From Istiophorus platypterus (lineage: Eukaryota; Chordata; Actinopteri; Istiophoriformes; Istiophoridae), in assembly GCA_016859345.1 (NCBI GenBank), contig CM029115.1, positions 16,322,001 to 16,386,000 of the forward strand: 64,000 nt of DNA, given 5' to 3'. The notes below the pieces were generated by a model. It saw only the letters and a list, made by a program, of their open reading frames with translations. It was not told where the DNA came from and did not search any database. Shown here piece by piece: positions 36,613 through 48,500 of this stretch. Positions within the stretch are counted from its first letter, which is position 1; every line of letters begins with the position of its first letter. Made by a program: the position numbers and the translations under genes.

Positions 36613-39214
36613 TTCATGTGATAAGAAAGTTAAAATAGGTCACCTGATGACAACTCAGGACACTCCGATGTTGAGTTCACATTTAAACACAGGAACCAGA
36701 AAGCAGTTGAAACAATCTATTTGTTACACTTACAAAGAGTTACATGGAAGAATGAACAGTCAGATGGATGGAGGGTTTTCTCTATACCTGAAAGGAGAGA
36801 GGAAATATCAAAGGAGATATCAAATATAAAAATGTCAGCACCAACAAATAGTCATTTATTAAAATGAATTAGGCTGATATTACTTCAAATTACTTCATTT
36901 ATGTATTTCCATTGTCATTAAGGTATTAAAAACAGGAATGCAATGTAATTCAATAAAAAAAATAACAAAAATTCAATGTAAGAAAGCCATGAAACAATCA
37001 TATGAATGAAATGTTTACCAAAGAAAACAACAGATTAGGTTAGAAAGTCCAGTCTTTGTGGTGGTCACGATAGTTTTGAGGGAAAAAAGGCTTTGCAGGC
37101 CAAGAGGGCCGGGTTATATAACTCCCTGACAGTGCAGGGTAAGGTGTGGTGAATACAGGTAAGGCCCACCAAGGCATCAAAAGAATATTCCTTTACAACG
37201 TAGAGAGTTATATTAGGTATGTATGCAAATATACCTTGCGTTGTCTAGAAATGCCCTACTTAGCACCAGCATGTTTCTCTGATCTGTTATGCCAACCGGC
37301 TGACGGTTCATCTGATTGTCTCATTTGTTTAAATTAAGTGAGTCCCTTGGCTGAGGACGGAGACAGGAAATTGTAACACTCTTCATTAAGGAGAGCGGTT
37401 GCTATTTATGTTGCGACGACAACTCTGCCTCTGTACCCATGGGAGAGACCATCCCCAATATCTGCACTCAATAATGGATTCAGGTTTCTATTTAAGCTGC
37501 CTCTCACTCTCTCCTGCTCTCTCTTTCTTTTTTCTCTCTGACTGTCACTTGGCCAGCTCTCATAATAATTATAGCCGATGGCCATCACGAAAAGGATGTT
37601 ACAGAAATAACTGAGGCCTCCGTAGACAAGCTAGGCAGTTATTTGAGAGAGTCGGATGCGCAGGCAACTCTGACTATCTAAATGAAGCGCTGTACAATCA
37701 GATGCTTCTCTTCCTCAGGAACTAGGCCACAGAAAGTATATCAAATATCATTTTGAGTAGACACATCTTAAATCATACTATAATACTAATAATACCACTG
37801 TTTACACCAGCTATCATCACAGACCCATCTATCAAAAATCTTGGTTCCACATCCTGACAAGCCACCATTCATAGAGGGTCAATAAGCTGTGCATTATACT
37901 TGTATTAAGTGTTAATAAATCATGAACTCTTGCTTTACAGATTAGTTATAAGTTATTAATAAGAACAAGTTTTGCGTTGCCAGGTTGTGGAAAATCCTCC
38001 TTCAGCACGACACATTTCTTGTCTTTCAGGTTAACTCTTTAGTTCATTAGGGAGATTCCTCCAGTTGACTGTTTGACCGCTAATCCTCTAGAAAAGGGCT
38101 GTGGCACATCTGGACAATCAATAATAAAAATACTTACAGTTTGTATTCCATTTACAACTGCAGACTCATTATGGTCTAACCTTTTATTGTAATAGAGCTA
38201 GATTAACTGTTGATATGTGTGCAATAGTGAACTGGTAAAAATGTAGAGAGCACATTAGAGTAAATGTGAAACAATTATGATAAGAGCTGTATTTTTTTTT
38301 TTACATTTTTAAGTTAAGAAGTTCCCATTCTGTTGTTTGAATAAAGACTCTGAAGTCTGCTGTCTAACCATTAATGAATCCATTAATTAGAGCTTATAAA
38401 CCCTTTGTAAATGGTGCCTTATCAGAAAGTGCCACTGCAATATTTAGCACAGTTTCATGAATAAAATGGCAGATATCATCTCCCAATAAGAAGAAAAGGT
38501 CAAATCAAAGGTCTGGTTCTCCTTTCTATCCCGGCCGTAGCTGCTATCTCCAATCTATCCAGTGATTTAAAAGGCAATTCAGTCTAATTATCAGGCCCCC
38601 ACTGAGGGGACTAATGTCATGTTGTTATTTGGGAGTTTATCAATGTGGAGGAAATTCAGATTCAACAGTAAAAACTTAAAGATAGTGGCCATTTTCTAGG
38701 CTGATTCCAGTATTTTTATTTCATGGCAAAACAAGAAAAATGTACTAAAAAGGAGTAGGCTAAGCATAAAAGCCACACAGTTAAGGTATAAGAAAGAGAA
38801 AGAGTTCGATAACAAACCATCTGGCTAAAATTGAACACTCTGGTTAATTTGAGTCTGTCATCATTGTTAAGAGTCTCCTGGTTACATTAGGTTTGTCTGA
38901 GGCTGAATTACCAACCAGACAAAGACGGAAATTTACAGAAATCTGCAGGTTTACTTCAAATCATTTGGGTCTACAAAATTTGACTAATCACATATTTGTA
39001 ACAAATGTGTGCCTCTTTAATTATAATATCAGTCATAAAACAATAGTTAATATTGAGATCTTTGTTGTAAAGTGCTGCTCTATCGAGTTGTCTAAGTTCT
39101 CTTCTGTATGTAGTAACCCACGCACAGAAAACATCGGGCGATATAGTCTCATTCCATTACAATAGATGTGTAAGTCTGCAACCAAATATTTTCATTCATC
39201 ATCAGTACATCTGG
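36613..39214. other. Gene-free AT-rich stretch upstream of ccdc112
   Basis: No exon, RNA gene or recognisable repeat was supported in this 2.6 kb. Frames present are short and featureless. Confidence 0.5.
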
Positions 39215-39470
39215 CGGTTCTTGTCTTTAATAATCTATTCATCACTGTGTATAAAATGTGAGAAAATTGTGAAAACTCTCCATCATCATGTTCTGAAAAA
39301 TATTCAAATTGCCTTTTTTTGTTCTGTCCAACAGTCAAAACCCACAAAACATTGAGTTTACTGTCATAGAAAAAGGAGCCGTTTTTGATATCAGTGAATT
39401 TTTGACACTTTTGCAAAAACAAACAAGTAAATAAACAAAATAAAAATGACTATTAATTGATAAATATTTT
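39215..39470 (-). mobile_element. Inverted, diverged copy of dispersed repeat B
   Basis: In plus orientation it reads ATAAAATGTGAGAAAATTGTG, GTTCTGTCCAACAGTCAAAACCC and AACATTGAGTTTACTGTC, ending in an ATTAATTGATAAAT run. These match the reverse complement of the repeat B family also seen at 27383 and 44654. It ends about 90 bases before the CpG-rich ccdc112 promoter. Confidence 0.55.
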
Positions 39471-39529
39471 ATCAAAGTTATTAATTCTTCATCAAATCAA
39501 GAATTAATTCTTTATCAGAGTTGATGCCG

Positions 39530-39700
39530 TCGTGCACGGCTCGTTAACGAGAAACGGCGCCACCTGCCGGCGCCGATCGCTAACTGCTGGACGGCGCTGC
39601 TCTGTTTCTTTTAAATAAAGTTAGTTTTGTTTGCGGGTCGCGTAAACATGGCCGCCCTAGCAACCGCGGGAGGCGCCGGTAAACACGGCCCGGTAGCTAT
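39530..39700 (+). promoter_or_regulatory. CpG-rich ccdc112 promoter
   Basis: A compact CpG-rich block rises abruptly from AT-rich repeat DNA and covers the first exon. It contains GGCGCCACCTGCCGGCGCC (a CTCF-like site on the minus strand) and the start-codon motif AAACATGGCCGCC, which is also a YY1-type motif. No TATA box is evident. Confidence 0.65.
39556..39570 (-). promoter_or_regulatory. CTCF-like site at the ccdc112 promoter
   Basis: The minus strand reads CCGGCAGGTGGCGCC, one mismatch (G for A at position 3) from the CTCF core CCASYAGRKGGCRSY. It sits about 80 bases upstream of the ccdc112 start codon. Confidence 0.45.
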
Positions 39701-42700
39701 CGCTTCTGTTTTTAAAAATAAAATCACAAATTAGCGTTTTAATTCTCTTAAATGTTTTCAACCGAGTGCTGTCGGAAGACCGGCTAGCGTTCATTAGCTA
39801 ATGCTCAGAATTATAGTAGAAGGAAGCCGCTTGCTAACCTGTTTTGTTTTTTTATTTTTTGCTTTGCACAGGCTTCCTCTGACATAGTTTAATCCAGTAG
39901 TTATTAATTAAAGTCATTATTAATGCAGCGTTGTCCAGTATTTTGTGGGTTATTTAGTAGGGTATTTTGTAATACCCTGTCCGACAATGGGCGCCTAAGT
40001 TGATACTGACACGCCTGCCAATGGTTGCTATAGATAACACTATGATCAGCTTTTCTGTTTCGCTTTTACTAAATGAATGTGGTCAGGGAGACATCCGAGA
40101 CTCCGGCGGTGTCCATCAGCCCTGCACATCATCCCCGGTCAGCTGCGAAGGTGTGGACCACAGGCCGGACAGACAGAAAGCCGCACGGTTTCTCAGGGAA
40201 GCCGAAAAGAACCGGAGGCAGTAAGTGGAGCTGGTCGGGATCGATTCATGCTTAACCCAGAAACTTTAAAAACTTAACCGCAGAGACAGGGTGGGTGGTC
40301 AAGGGTGATAGCAAAGCTCTACAATAAATGAAATCCAAGATTACCACAAGATGCAGTCTTAAAATTAGCTACGCCAGATAAATTTTACATGACATATGAG
40401 CTTCAAAAAGAAATGTATTTACTGCAGTAAGAATGTGTTGGGTTGCATAAAATTAACCTTGATATCAGTGTGTCTTTGCGCCCGTTTAGCGTTTCTCCTC
40501 CCTGCTCACAGGATTGAAAAGTTGGAAAAGGAGAGGACGCTGAGTGCTCAGTGCAAAAGGAATGGCTGGACAGATGTGTCAGGAGAACTTGAGGAGTATG
40601 AGAAGGTGCTGGAGGGAGAGAGAAATGCAGAGAGTGAGTCTTTGTTTGTATTAAACTAGTCTAATATTTCCCCCTGGGACTCGAGGGGGGCGAGAGATTG
40701 CTGGTTTCCACCAACACATTTAATTCATAAAGTATAAAAAAAAGTGACTCTTTAACATACTTAATATTTACCTAATAACTGAAATTCACAGCATGTTGAG
40801 ATGTACAGTCACATACCAGACTGTTGTCTTCCCTGTCCGTCTCATACATAGGTTGTGTAATCAGGAAGAGTTAAACCTTCAAATAACTATGATGAAGTAA
40901 TAATCTGATTTTCTTTCGCTTCCCTTTAGAGATGAACCTTCAAAAGCAACTGGTGAAGATTCATAATGGCGTGAGGAAGTTTCAGAGACAGCTAATAGAT
41001 GTGAAGCCAACTCCTGACCGTAAGTTACATCAGGGAATGTCCGATTAGGCCTTCGCTTCTTATTTGTGGTCATGGTTAGGTTTTTTTTATAATACGTTTT
41101 GCTTCTTCTTCTGTTTCCAGTGATTGAAAGACTGAAAGAAATAATGTCAGAAGCGGAAATCTCAATCAACACCCTAAAAGAGCAACAGCGCTCATGGTAA
41201 TAGGATCTGCTAAACAAACAGACTTAATAATCAGGGAAAAGAAAGATAAAAATTATGATGTATTGCACTTTAATATAATAGCCCTTCAACAAATAGTATC
41301 TTTACCTTTTAATGTTAAATATTTGTTGGGACCACATCAAACAAAGTGCTGACTCAGCCTTAGTTTGTCATAATGCTTTGTCCTCTGCTAATAAGCCAGA
41401 AGTCAGCAAACCTTTTCAGCAGGTTTGTTCTTCTGCTCCTCTCAGCTTCGAGGAACTTCTGAAGGAGGAGAGGGGATGCAGACAGGAGATCGCTGCTTAT
41501 GAGAAGAAGATTGAAAACTGGAGCCTTGTTCTCAAATCAGATGCCAGACTACCCACAGCTCCTACTGCTAAAGTCAGTCTCTCCTCATCTTCCTCCTTTC
41601 TGTATTTTCTCTGTTGTCTGTAATTTATGGATTGAAAAGAGGATGTGTCTGAGTATAGAATCTTATAGATAGAGTCTGATAAATATCATAAGATGTTACT
41701 GTTTTTGAGCGGAGAGATTGGAAAGACACGTCTCTAAACAAAAGAGTGTTTCTGAAGTCAAAGGAAAGTACAATATTGGAGGTTGACAAAAAACATTTAT
41801 CTTTCTCCCAGCTAAGTTTTCAAAATGCATCAAAAAGTCTGACCAAGTCAGCACTTTATTCATGGCATTGTCTTTTCCATAAGACCAAGAGAGACCTCCC
41901 TGCAGAGGTCAGAGCGCTGGAGGCTTTCCTGCAGGAGACAGGCCCTTATGGTGGCTGGGACCAATATGACCATCAAACATTCCTTAAAGTAAGACATTAT
42001 TGTCATTTTGACTCTATAACCTGTGTAATGTGTAATGGAAATCCTTTCTCTGTTTGCACTCACCTTTCACAATGCTTTGCATCAGACATCCTCAGCAGAT
42101 GCCAAGCCAAAGGTCGACTACCACAAGATTCTTGTCTGACATGCTCTAACCTGTTTGACTTACAGGTCTGGACAAAGCACAATGGGCAACCGGCCTACAG
42201 GAAAGAGGCAAAACTTTACTTGCCTGTTAAAACATTGGAGGAGATAGATCAACACAAGGACTGGTATCAGGAGCTGATCTATCTACAGGACAGAAAGAGA
42301 GAGGTAGAGAACTTTGACAAAACCAGTGCAAGCTCAAAAGGATGGTGGTCCTCATTTGGATGGATAAATAGTAAACAAAACAGTCCTCATCAAGCTGCAA
42401 GAGCTTGCCTTTTCCTTTTGGATGTATATACAATATAATCAAACTTTAACCATAAAGCCATTGGCCTGCAAAAGTACACTTACAGTTTTTACTCTGTTGA
42501 CTTGGATCAACTTTATTAGATATAAACATGATATAACTGGGAGATTAGAAGGAGCTTTTTTTCTGGAAGGTGTGGTACAGTGCTCTATATGATTTCATGG
42601 TATTTGTCTTTTTATCATACTCAGGCTATTCAGCGTTGGAAAGCCAGCAAGCATCAAGAACGCCAGAACAGGATACAGAGTCAGAAAGAGGCAGAAAGGA

Positions 42701-44172
42701 AGGAGGAGGAGGCCAAGAGCCAGGCCAGGCAACGCAGGTGGGTCCAAAGTAGAATAGAAAAGAATAAAATGCAGAAAGATGAGGTAGAGTAACATTGATT
42801 CAATGACTAAAGCAATGAAATGTAGTCAAGTCGTAACCATTCCATGAACATCCAAAGTGCTTTTTTTGGTCACCATAAAAAGGGTGAGTTTGGGAGATTA
42901 GTTTGCTCATAGTTTGGGAGATTAATTAATATTAATATTGTCACTTTGCTGCCATGTGTGTTTTAGTGTGTTCTATCCTCTACTGCTGTAGGACTGAGGA
43001 GGAGAGGATGGAAGTGGCACAGCGACTGGAGGAGTGGAGGGAAGAGAAGAGAATGAGAGAGGAGCAGGAAGAGAATCAGAGACTGGCTGAGGAGATACAG
43101 AGGAGGAGACGGGCAAAGGTGCTTTTGCTTTTCTGTGTGTGTGTTTGAAAAGTCATGACGCTGTGGTTATTATTCATCAGAGATAGTGCTTCTGTGCTAA
43201 TATGTACTTGCTTTGAGTGCGTTTGAGTATTGGGTAATTTATTTGGCATGAAAATCAATACACATACAGAGCAAAAGGTGATGTAAACAGCTGCATGGTT
43301 GGGGCTCTCAACAGATATTTACCTTTAAAAGTCAAAAGGATATCTGTTTTGACAGGAAGAGCGTCGCCGCCAGCTGGAAGTGAAGCTGACCATTGAAGAG
43401 CAGCTACGACTGAGGAGAGAGGAGGAGGAGGAACAGGGGAGGAGGAGGAAGCAGGAAGAACAGAAGGAGATGGATGAGAGGAGAAGGGAGGCAGCAAAAG
43501 GCATCAAACGCTTTAATGAAAGGGTACAAAGTCTGAGAATCATATCAACCCACAGTTCCTGGTGTTACCACTTTTGTTATCTGAGGCTGTGATATTATGT
43601 ATTTTAGGGGTGTGAGGTTTAACCACTTTTTCAAATGCTGGTGGTCGGTCAATGCTGTGTAAAATAAAGAGTTTTTCTCCGCAGGATCTTCACAAGGTGG
43701 AGGTCAAGCTTCAGGAGAAACAGCTGAGGGAAAAAGAGGAAGAGGAAAGACAGAGAAGAATCGCTGCTAAGTTAAAGAAGAAGGTAAGGGTTGAATAGCG
43801 AACAATTCAGCTGCATATTTTAAGATCTGACTAATGAAGAAAACGTTATGACATGATCACAAAAGCTGAAAATCTTTAAAATCTTAAGAAAAGCTTGCTG
43901 TTTATTTTTTTCCTCATTCAGGTGGACGGTCATGTCAGCAGAGACCGCTCCAGGCTTACCCGCCCCACTAAGGGATGGGAGGAGCGAATGAAACATATTG
44001 GATCTTCAGGAGGAGGGCCTGTCCTACAGATGTTTCACAGGTTTGATTGACACTGCCTCTTTATAGTCACTGGGTCAGGAATGTTTTAGTTATTAATAGG
44101 CGATTGCTGAGTCACTGACATCTTCTGTCAATTTTTCACAGAGCTATTCCCGTTTGGAGACAAGGCCTGTGA
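39648..44172 (+). CDS. ccdc112: Coiled-coil domain-containing protein 112
   Basis: Coiled-coil protein of the CCDC112 family; mammalian members are reported at centriolar satellites, and molecular activity is unknown. My model: 39648-39692, 40087-40220, 40512-40633, 40930-41019, 41121-41196, 41446-41572, 41884-41988, 42166-42303, 42625-42737, 42992-43118, 43356-43523, 43685-43783, 43922-44040, 44142-44172; 497 residues. Signatures: KIHNGVRKFQRQLIDVKPTPD, a WDQYDHQTFLKVW block, long Glu/Arg/Lys-rich heptads (WREEKRMREEQEE, QLRLRREEEEEQ), and the family C-terminus SRDRSRLTRPTKGWEER ... HRAIPVWRQGL. Exons from 40512 on are secure. Exon 1 (MAALATAGG, like human MAAL) and its weak donor CCG/GTAGCT are inferred because the better donor at 39678 breaks frame with exon 2; a start at 40021 is the alternative. 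Acceptor 40086 has a TACTAAAT branch-like site. Confidence 0.9.
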
Positions 44173-44403
44173 TGAGCAACAATGGAAGCCCACTGAACGG
44201 TCCTGAAAAGCTTTCGGAGAATAAGAAGTTAGATTAGATGAAAAATGTACACAATGGGACCTCAACACCTGATTTTTGCCTGTATTTAAATCTACTGTGT
44301 GCTATTATTTGAGGTTTTGTACAGTCTATGTATTTCTAGTAATGTTATTTTAGATAAAAGCTTATCATTATAGTTTTGTGTAAATTCAACAACTTCTGAT
44401 CTC

Positions 44404-45258
44404 CAGTAGTGGAATGTAGGTAAGGACAGTATGTAAAGTGTAAATTTGAGTTACTTGTACTTGAATATTTTCTTTCCATGCCCTTTTATACTTTTCTACC
44501 CTACAAACTTTCAGAGGGAAACATTGTACTTTTTACTAATCTAAATTTATCTGACAACTTTAGTTACTGTTACTTTACAAATTAAGTTTTTTGCTTACAA
44601 TTATGAAATATGATGCTTTGTGGGAGATAAACTAACCAATGGTATATACTAGTAGAGATGAAATGATTAACTGATTGACAGAAGATTAATTGGCAACTAC
44701 TTAGATGATAATTTTAGTCACCTTTTAAGTAAAAATGTCAAATGTCATGGTCATGGCTTCTCAAATGTGAGGATTTTGTGCTTTGTCTTTTATCATTTTA
44801 ATTTATTTTGAACAACCTTGAGGTTTGGACTGACTGCTTGAACAAAAGGTGAAGGTGTCACTGGGGGATTTGGGTATTGCCATTTATCACTATTTTTGTT
44901 TTAATAAAACAAATATTGAGATAATAATCAGCAGATTAATCAATAATGAAAAATAATCTTAATGCTTATATAAGAGTTAAAAATTCTCCCAAAGCTCCAT
45001 ATCCACCAGCTTAGAGACTAGAGAAATGCTGATTACACAGAAATAGATGAGTAATAATATATAATACTATAATTATGTATTATGTTATTACAGTGTAACA
45101 TTTAGAGGCCATTAAAATAATTTTGATACTGATTATATTTACATACTTTTACCAAAGTAGCATTTAAATGTAGGGCCTTTATTTGTAATGGAGCATTTTT
45201 ACACTGTGCTATTAGTACTTTAACTTGAGTAAAGGATCTGGACACTTCCTCCACCGCT
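44404..45258 (+). mobile_element. Dispersed repeat A, split by a nested repeat
   Basis: The left arm 44404 to about 44653 has CTTGTACTTGAATATTTTC, CAAACTTTCAGAGGGAAACA and AATATGATGCTTTGTG. The right arm, about 44963-45258, ends ACTTGAGTAAAGGATCTGGACAC then TTCCTCCACCGCTG. The two arms are the two halves of the element seen whole at 36200-36612. They fill the space between ccdc112 and the pggt1b promoter. Confidence 0.65.
44654..44962 (+). mobile_element. Repeat B inserted inside repeat A
   Basis: It starts GATGAAATGATTAACTGATTG and passes AAAAATGTCAAATGTCATGG, CTTCTCAAATGTGAGGATTT and GGTTTGGACTGAC. It ends CAGATTAATCAATAATGAAAAATAATC. Both ends carry imperfect ATTAAT-type inverted motifs, and host repeat A resumes immediately after it. 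Confidence 0.65.
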
Positions 45259-45499
45259 GCTTAACACTCATGGTGTATTTTGCCCCGTTAAAATGTATTT
45301 CAATAGACTGGTATCTGTTGGGGATTCACAGTTTTCCAGTGGATTGTATCCGGCGCATGTGTCTTGGAATATCAACATGCTGTATTAAAAAATGAAAAGA
45401 AAGAAAGAAAAAGAAAATCTGTACAGTGTGGACTGATTGTGTCTTTAACAGACACTTTCTAAGTACATTCCAATATAATGTGAGGTTTTATTTTGAAAA

Positions 45500-45556
45500 A
45501 AGAAACTTACCGGAAAAGAATCCTCATAGGTGCGGATGCAAAGATGGCGGAAGAGG
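45500..45556 (+). promoter_or_regulatory. TATA-less pggt1b core: ETS site and YY1/TISU-type start
   Basis: CTTACCGGAAAAG (ETS-type GGAA core, about 45507-45519) lies about 30 bases before the start codon. The ATG itself is embedded in AAAGATGGCGGA, which matches the YY1 motif and nearly matches the TISU consensus SAASATGGCGGC of genes with very short 5' UTRs. Confidence 0.5.
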
Positions 45557-48500
45557 AGAGCCAGTTTGAAGAATTTGAGCAAATAGACTTTTTGAGGGAT
45601 CGACATATACGATTCTTCCAGAGAACACTTCAGGTATTACCCGAGAGATACGCCTCGCTGGAAACTACCAGGTAAGTGAACTGGAACGAGAAACGCTGCT
45701 CTGGTTCATTGGATTTTTTGAGGAACTTGACTAGCATCAGAGCTAGCTGGGGTCCAGCAGCCGTTTTGAATGGAGGCTAACGGCTAGCTTAGCCGCTTGC
45801 TAATATCAGCCAAGATAGTGAAGTTATGACAGACTGGAGTCAAACAGGAAAACTAACTGTACATCGGGGCCCGACGCCCCGTCAGATTCACCAGTCAGCG
45901 TTTGTAGCTTATATTATCATGGGAATAAGGCTCGTTTGAAAGTGAACTTCGTGCTAAAAGGACTGTTAAGTTGGTCAAGTTCCTCATTTGTGAACTTAAA
46001 AATCTCTCCAGTTTGCTCAGTTCCCTTTTACTAGCTGATTTTAACCAACAGCTAAGTGTGACCTGCTGAGGCAGTTTAAACTTTCCTCAAAACATTGTTT
46101 TGAATTGGGTTTTATTATCAAATGTGACGGTTCAATGCCTCATTTACACTGCGTTGTATGCATAGCTCTGACCATGCATTCATGGATCTTGTGGCTCCAT
46201 TAATATTAAGTGAGTAAAAATGAATCAGATTGCTTTCTGCCTTCTTTCCAGATTAACTATCATATTTTTTGCCCTATCTGGTCTCGATGTGCTGGATGCC
46301 CTCGATGTGATTGATAGGAACCTCATGATTGAATGGATCTACTCACTACAGGTTCTGCCCACAGAGGATCGTAAGTCTCATTACCCCCCCCAACACACAC
46401 ACACAAACAAACACACACACACACACACAACTTTTCACGCCTGATTGTAAAAATAACTGAGTTTCAACTTTTATTTATAAAAAAAATTTGCACTAAAGGT
46501 ATTCATTGCCAATACGAGTGACATAAGAAGCTAACATGAAACAGCAAGTCAAATGGTTTATGTCAAAGAAATTAACTACATCATGATTATCACAGTACCT
46601 CTGACATGCAAGGGCTTTAAAAAACAGGTTGTAGTAATGAAAAATGCGAAGAAAAAATCCTGAGCATAAAAAAAAAAAATGAAGCTGGCATAATCTTTTA
46701 TCTTCTGCACAATATATTGTTACTAGTTTAGTACATAAAGTCGGCTACACAAGTACACAAACTGAAAACAATTGAAGCCTATGAACATAAATAACAGCGT
46801 TCCCTCAACTCATAATTTAGCACCATCAAAACCTCAAGGGAGAGGCTCGAAGAATATAATCATTGCTTTTTTCTTTGTCGAAATGGCAAGGATTGGGGAT
46901 TTTGCTGACACTGTATGGGCAGGAAATCCTGGTATTGTTCCACGTTTTGAGAACGACAGAAGGAAAAAACAGTCTGGGGGGATTGTATGTTGATGATTCG
47001 AGACTAGTAGTACAGAAACTAACCTAGAAAAAGTACAGGACTGATACCCATTATTGCTGTAATTGGCACACCTGCTGTACACATACACGGTTCCTCATTT
47101 CCAGGGCAAGTTTAAGTTTTGGGGTCGTATGAATGGTCACATCAAGAAAGATATAACTTTAAGGAGTTTTGTTTGGAAAAAACACTGATACATTTGAGGC
47201 AAAGGAATCTCTTAATATTTTGAAATGTATCCATGTAAGGGTTTATGCTTTCATCAGGGTGTGAGAGAGGGATTGCATCAATTGGAGTGCTGGATAGGGG
47301 GTGTTTAGGTTCCAGCATATATACATTTCAAGAGGGTCTTATCAAGTTGTTAAACTTCAAAGTCTGTGAAATATTTTGATACCTTTTTTGGGATTTGAAG
47401 CAGATTTTGGCCTCAAGGTGTACTCTGCACCTAACCTATCCCAGCTGTTCATCAGGGAAGGTCTGACTCTAAATATTTAATCCCTTGTTTTTTTTCTTAC
47501 TCCTTACAAGCCACCTCTCTGTGCCATCTGTTTAGACAACCAGTTAGTTAATTATTCAAGACCTCAACAGAAATCATGGCAGGATAGCCAGTGCTTGACT
47601 GATCTAATTTTTGCTGCTGCCATATGTTTGGTGCCTGCCTGGTTTCTTGGCAATAGATGTGAAAATACAGCTTCAGATGAACCTGGGATTTCCTAATGTG
47701 TCTTCAGTATGGTAATCCCTTACATATTAATTCAGTCTACGTAAAATGTTTTGGCCATCAATCCACAGTCAATAACCCACGATGAAGTGAAAACATGTTT
47801 TTAGACATTTTTGCAAATTTATTAAAAATCCCAAAATAAACCCCCATTTACATAAAGTAGTCAGTTGTACTTTCTACCTCTGGGCTTATTTTGAATAAAA
47901 AAAAAGATTAAAACAGTGTAGTACAACACGAACAGTGTCCGATGATAAGATAAAAATGAACTTGTTCAATCCAGTGGTTGGAAATTTGCATTGTTACAGC
48001 AGCATCAGGATATAGATGACGGTAGGTAACTCACAGTCAGAAACTGTGATACAATATGTGACACTGGTCATAAAACTAATCTCAGAATGGTTTGTCATAT
48101 GTTGAAATTATAGTGAAGCATGCTGCTTTTTTTTGTGCTGTTTTTGCAGCAGGATTTCATTTTGTATATTGTGTCCTGCTGTAAATACTCCCTCTATCAT
48201 GACCACTAGATGGCAGCAGCTCACTTTATTCAATGCTAGTAGCTCATAACGTTGTACATCTTTGTGGCACCTTGCTGAAGGTGAGTAAAAACAGCATGAG
48301 AACTAATTTGTTGTAAAAATAGCTTACTGCCTCCTTGATCCAGTCCCCCACTAGATAAATCAGAGTACTTCTTACATCTCTTCCTGCCCTCCTATTATTC
48401 TCTTCCAGAATCAAACCTTAGTCGTTGTGGGTTTCGGGGATCATCACATATTGGAATTCCTTACAGCACTAAGGTAATCATCGGAGCAGCTGTAACATTA

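Noticed and set aside
41746..41883. Upstream extension of the frame into ccdc112 exon 7 (41884-41988)
   Set aside because: It precedes a usable acceptor (CCATAAG at 41883) and has no similarity to CCDC112, so it is treated as intron.
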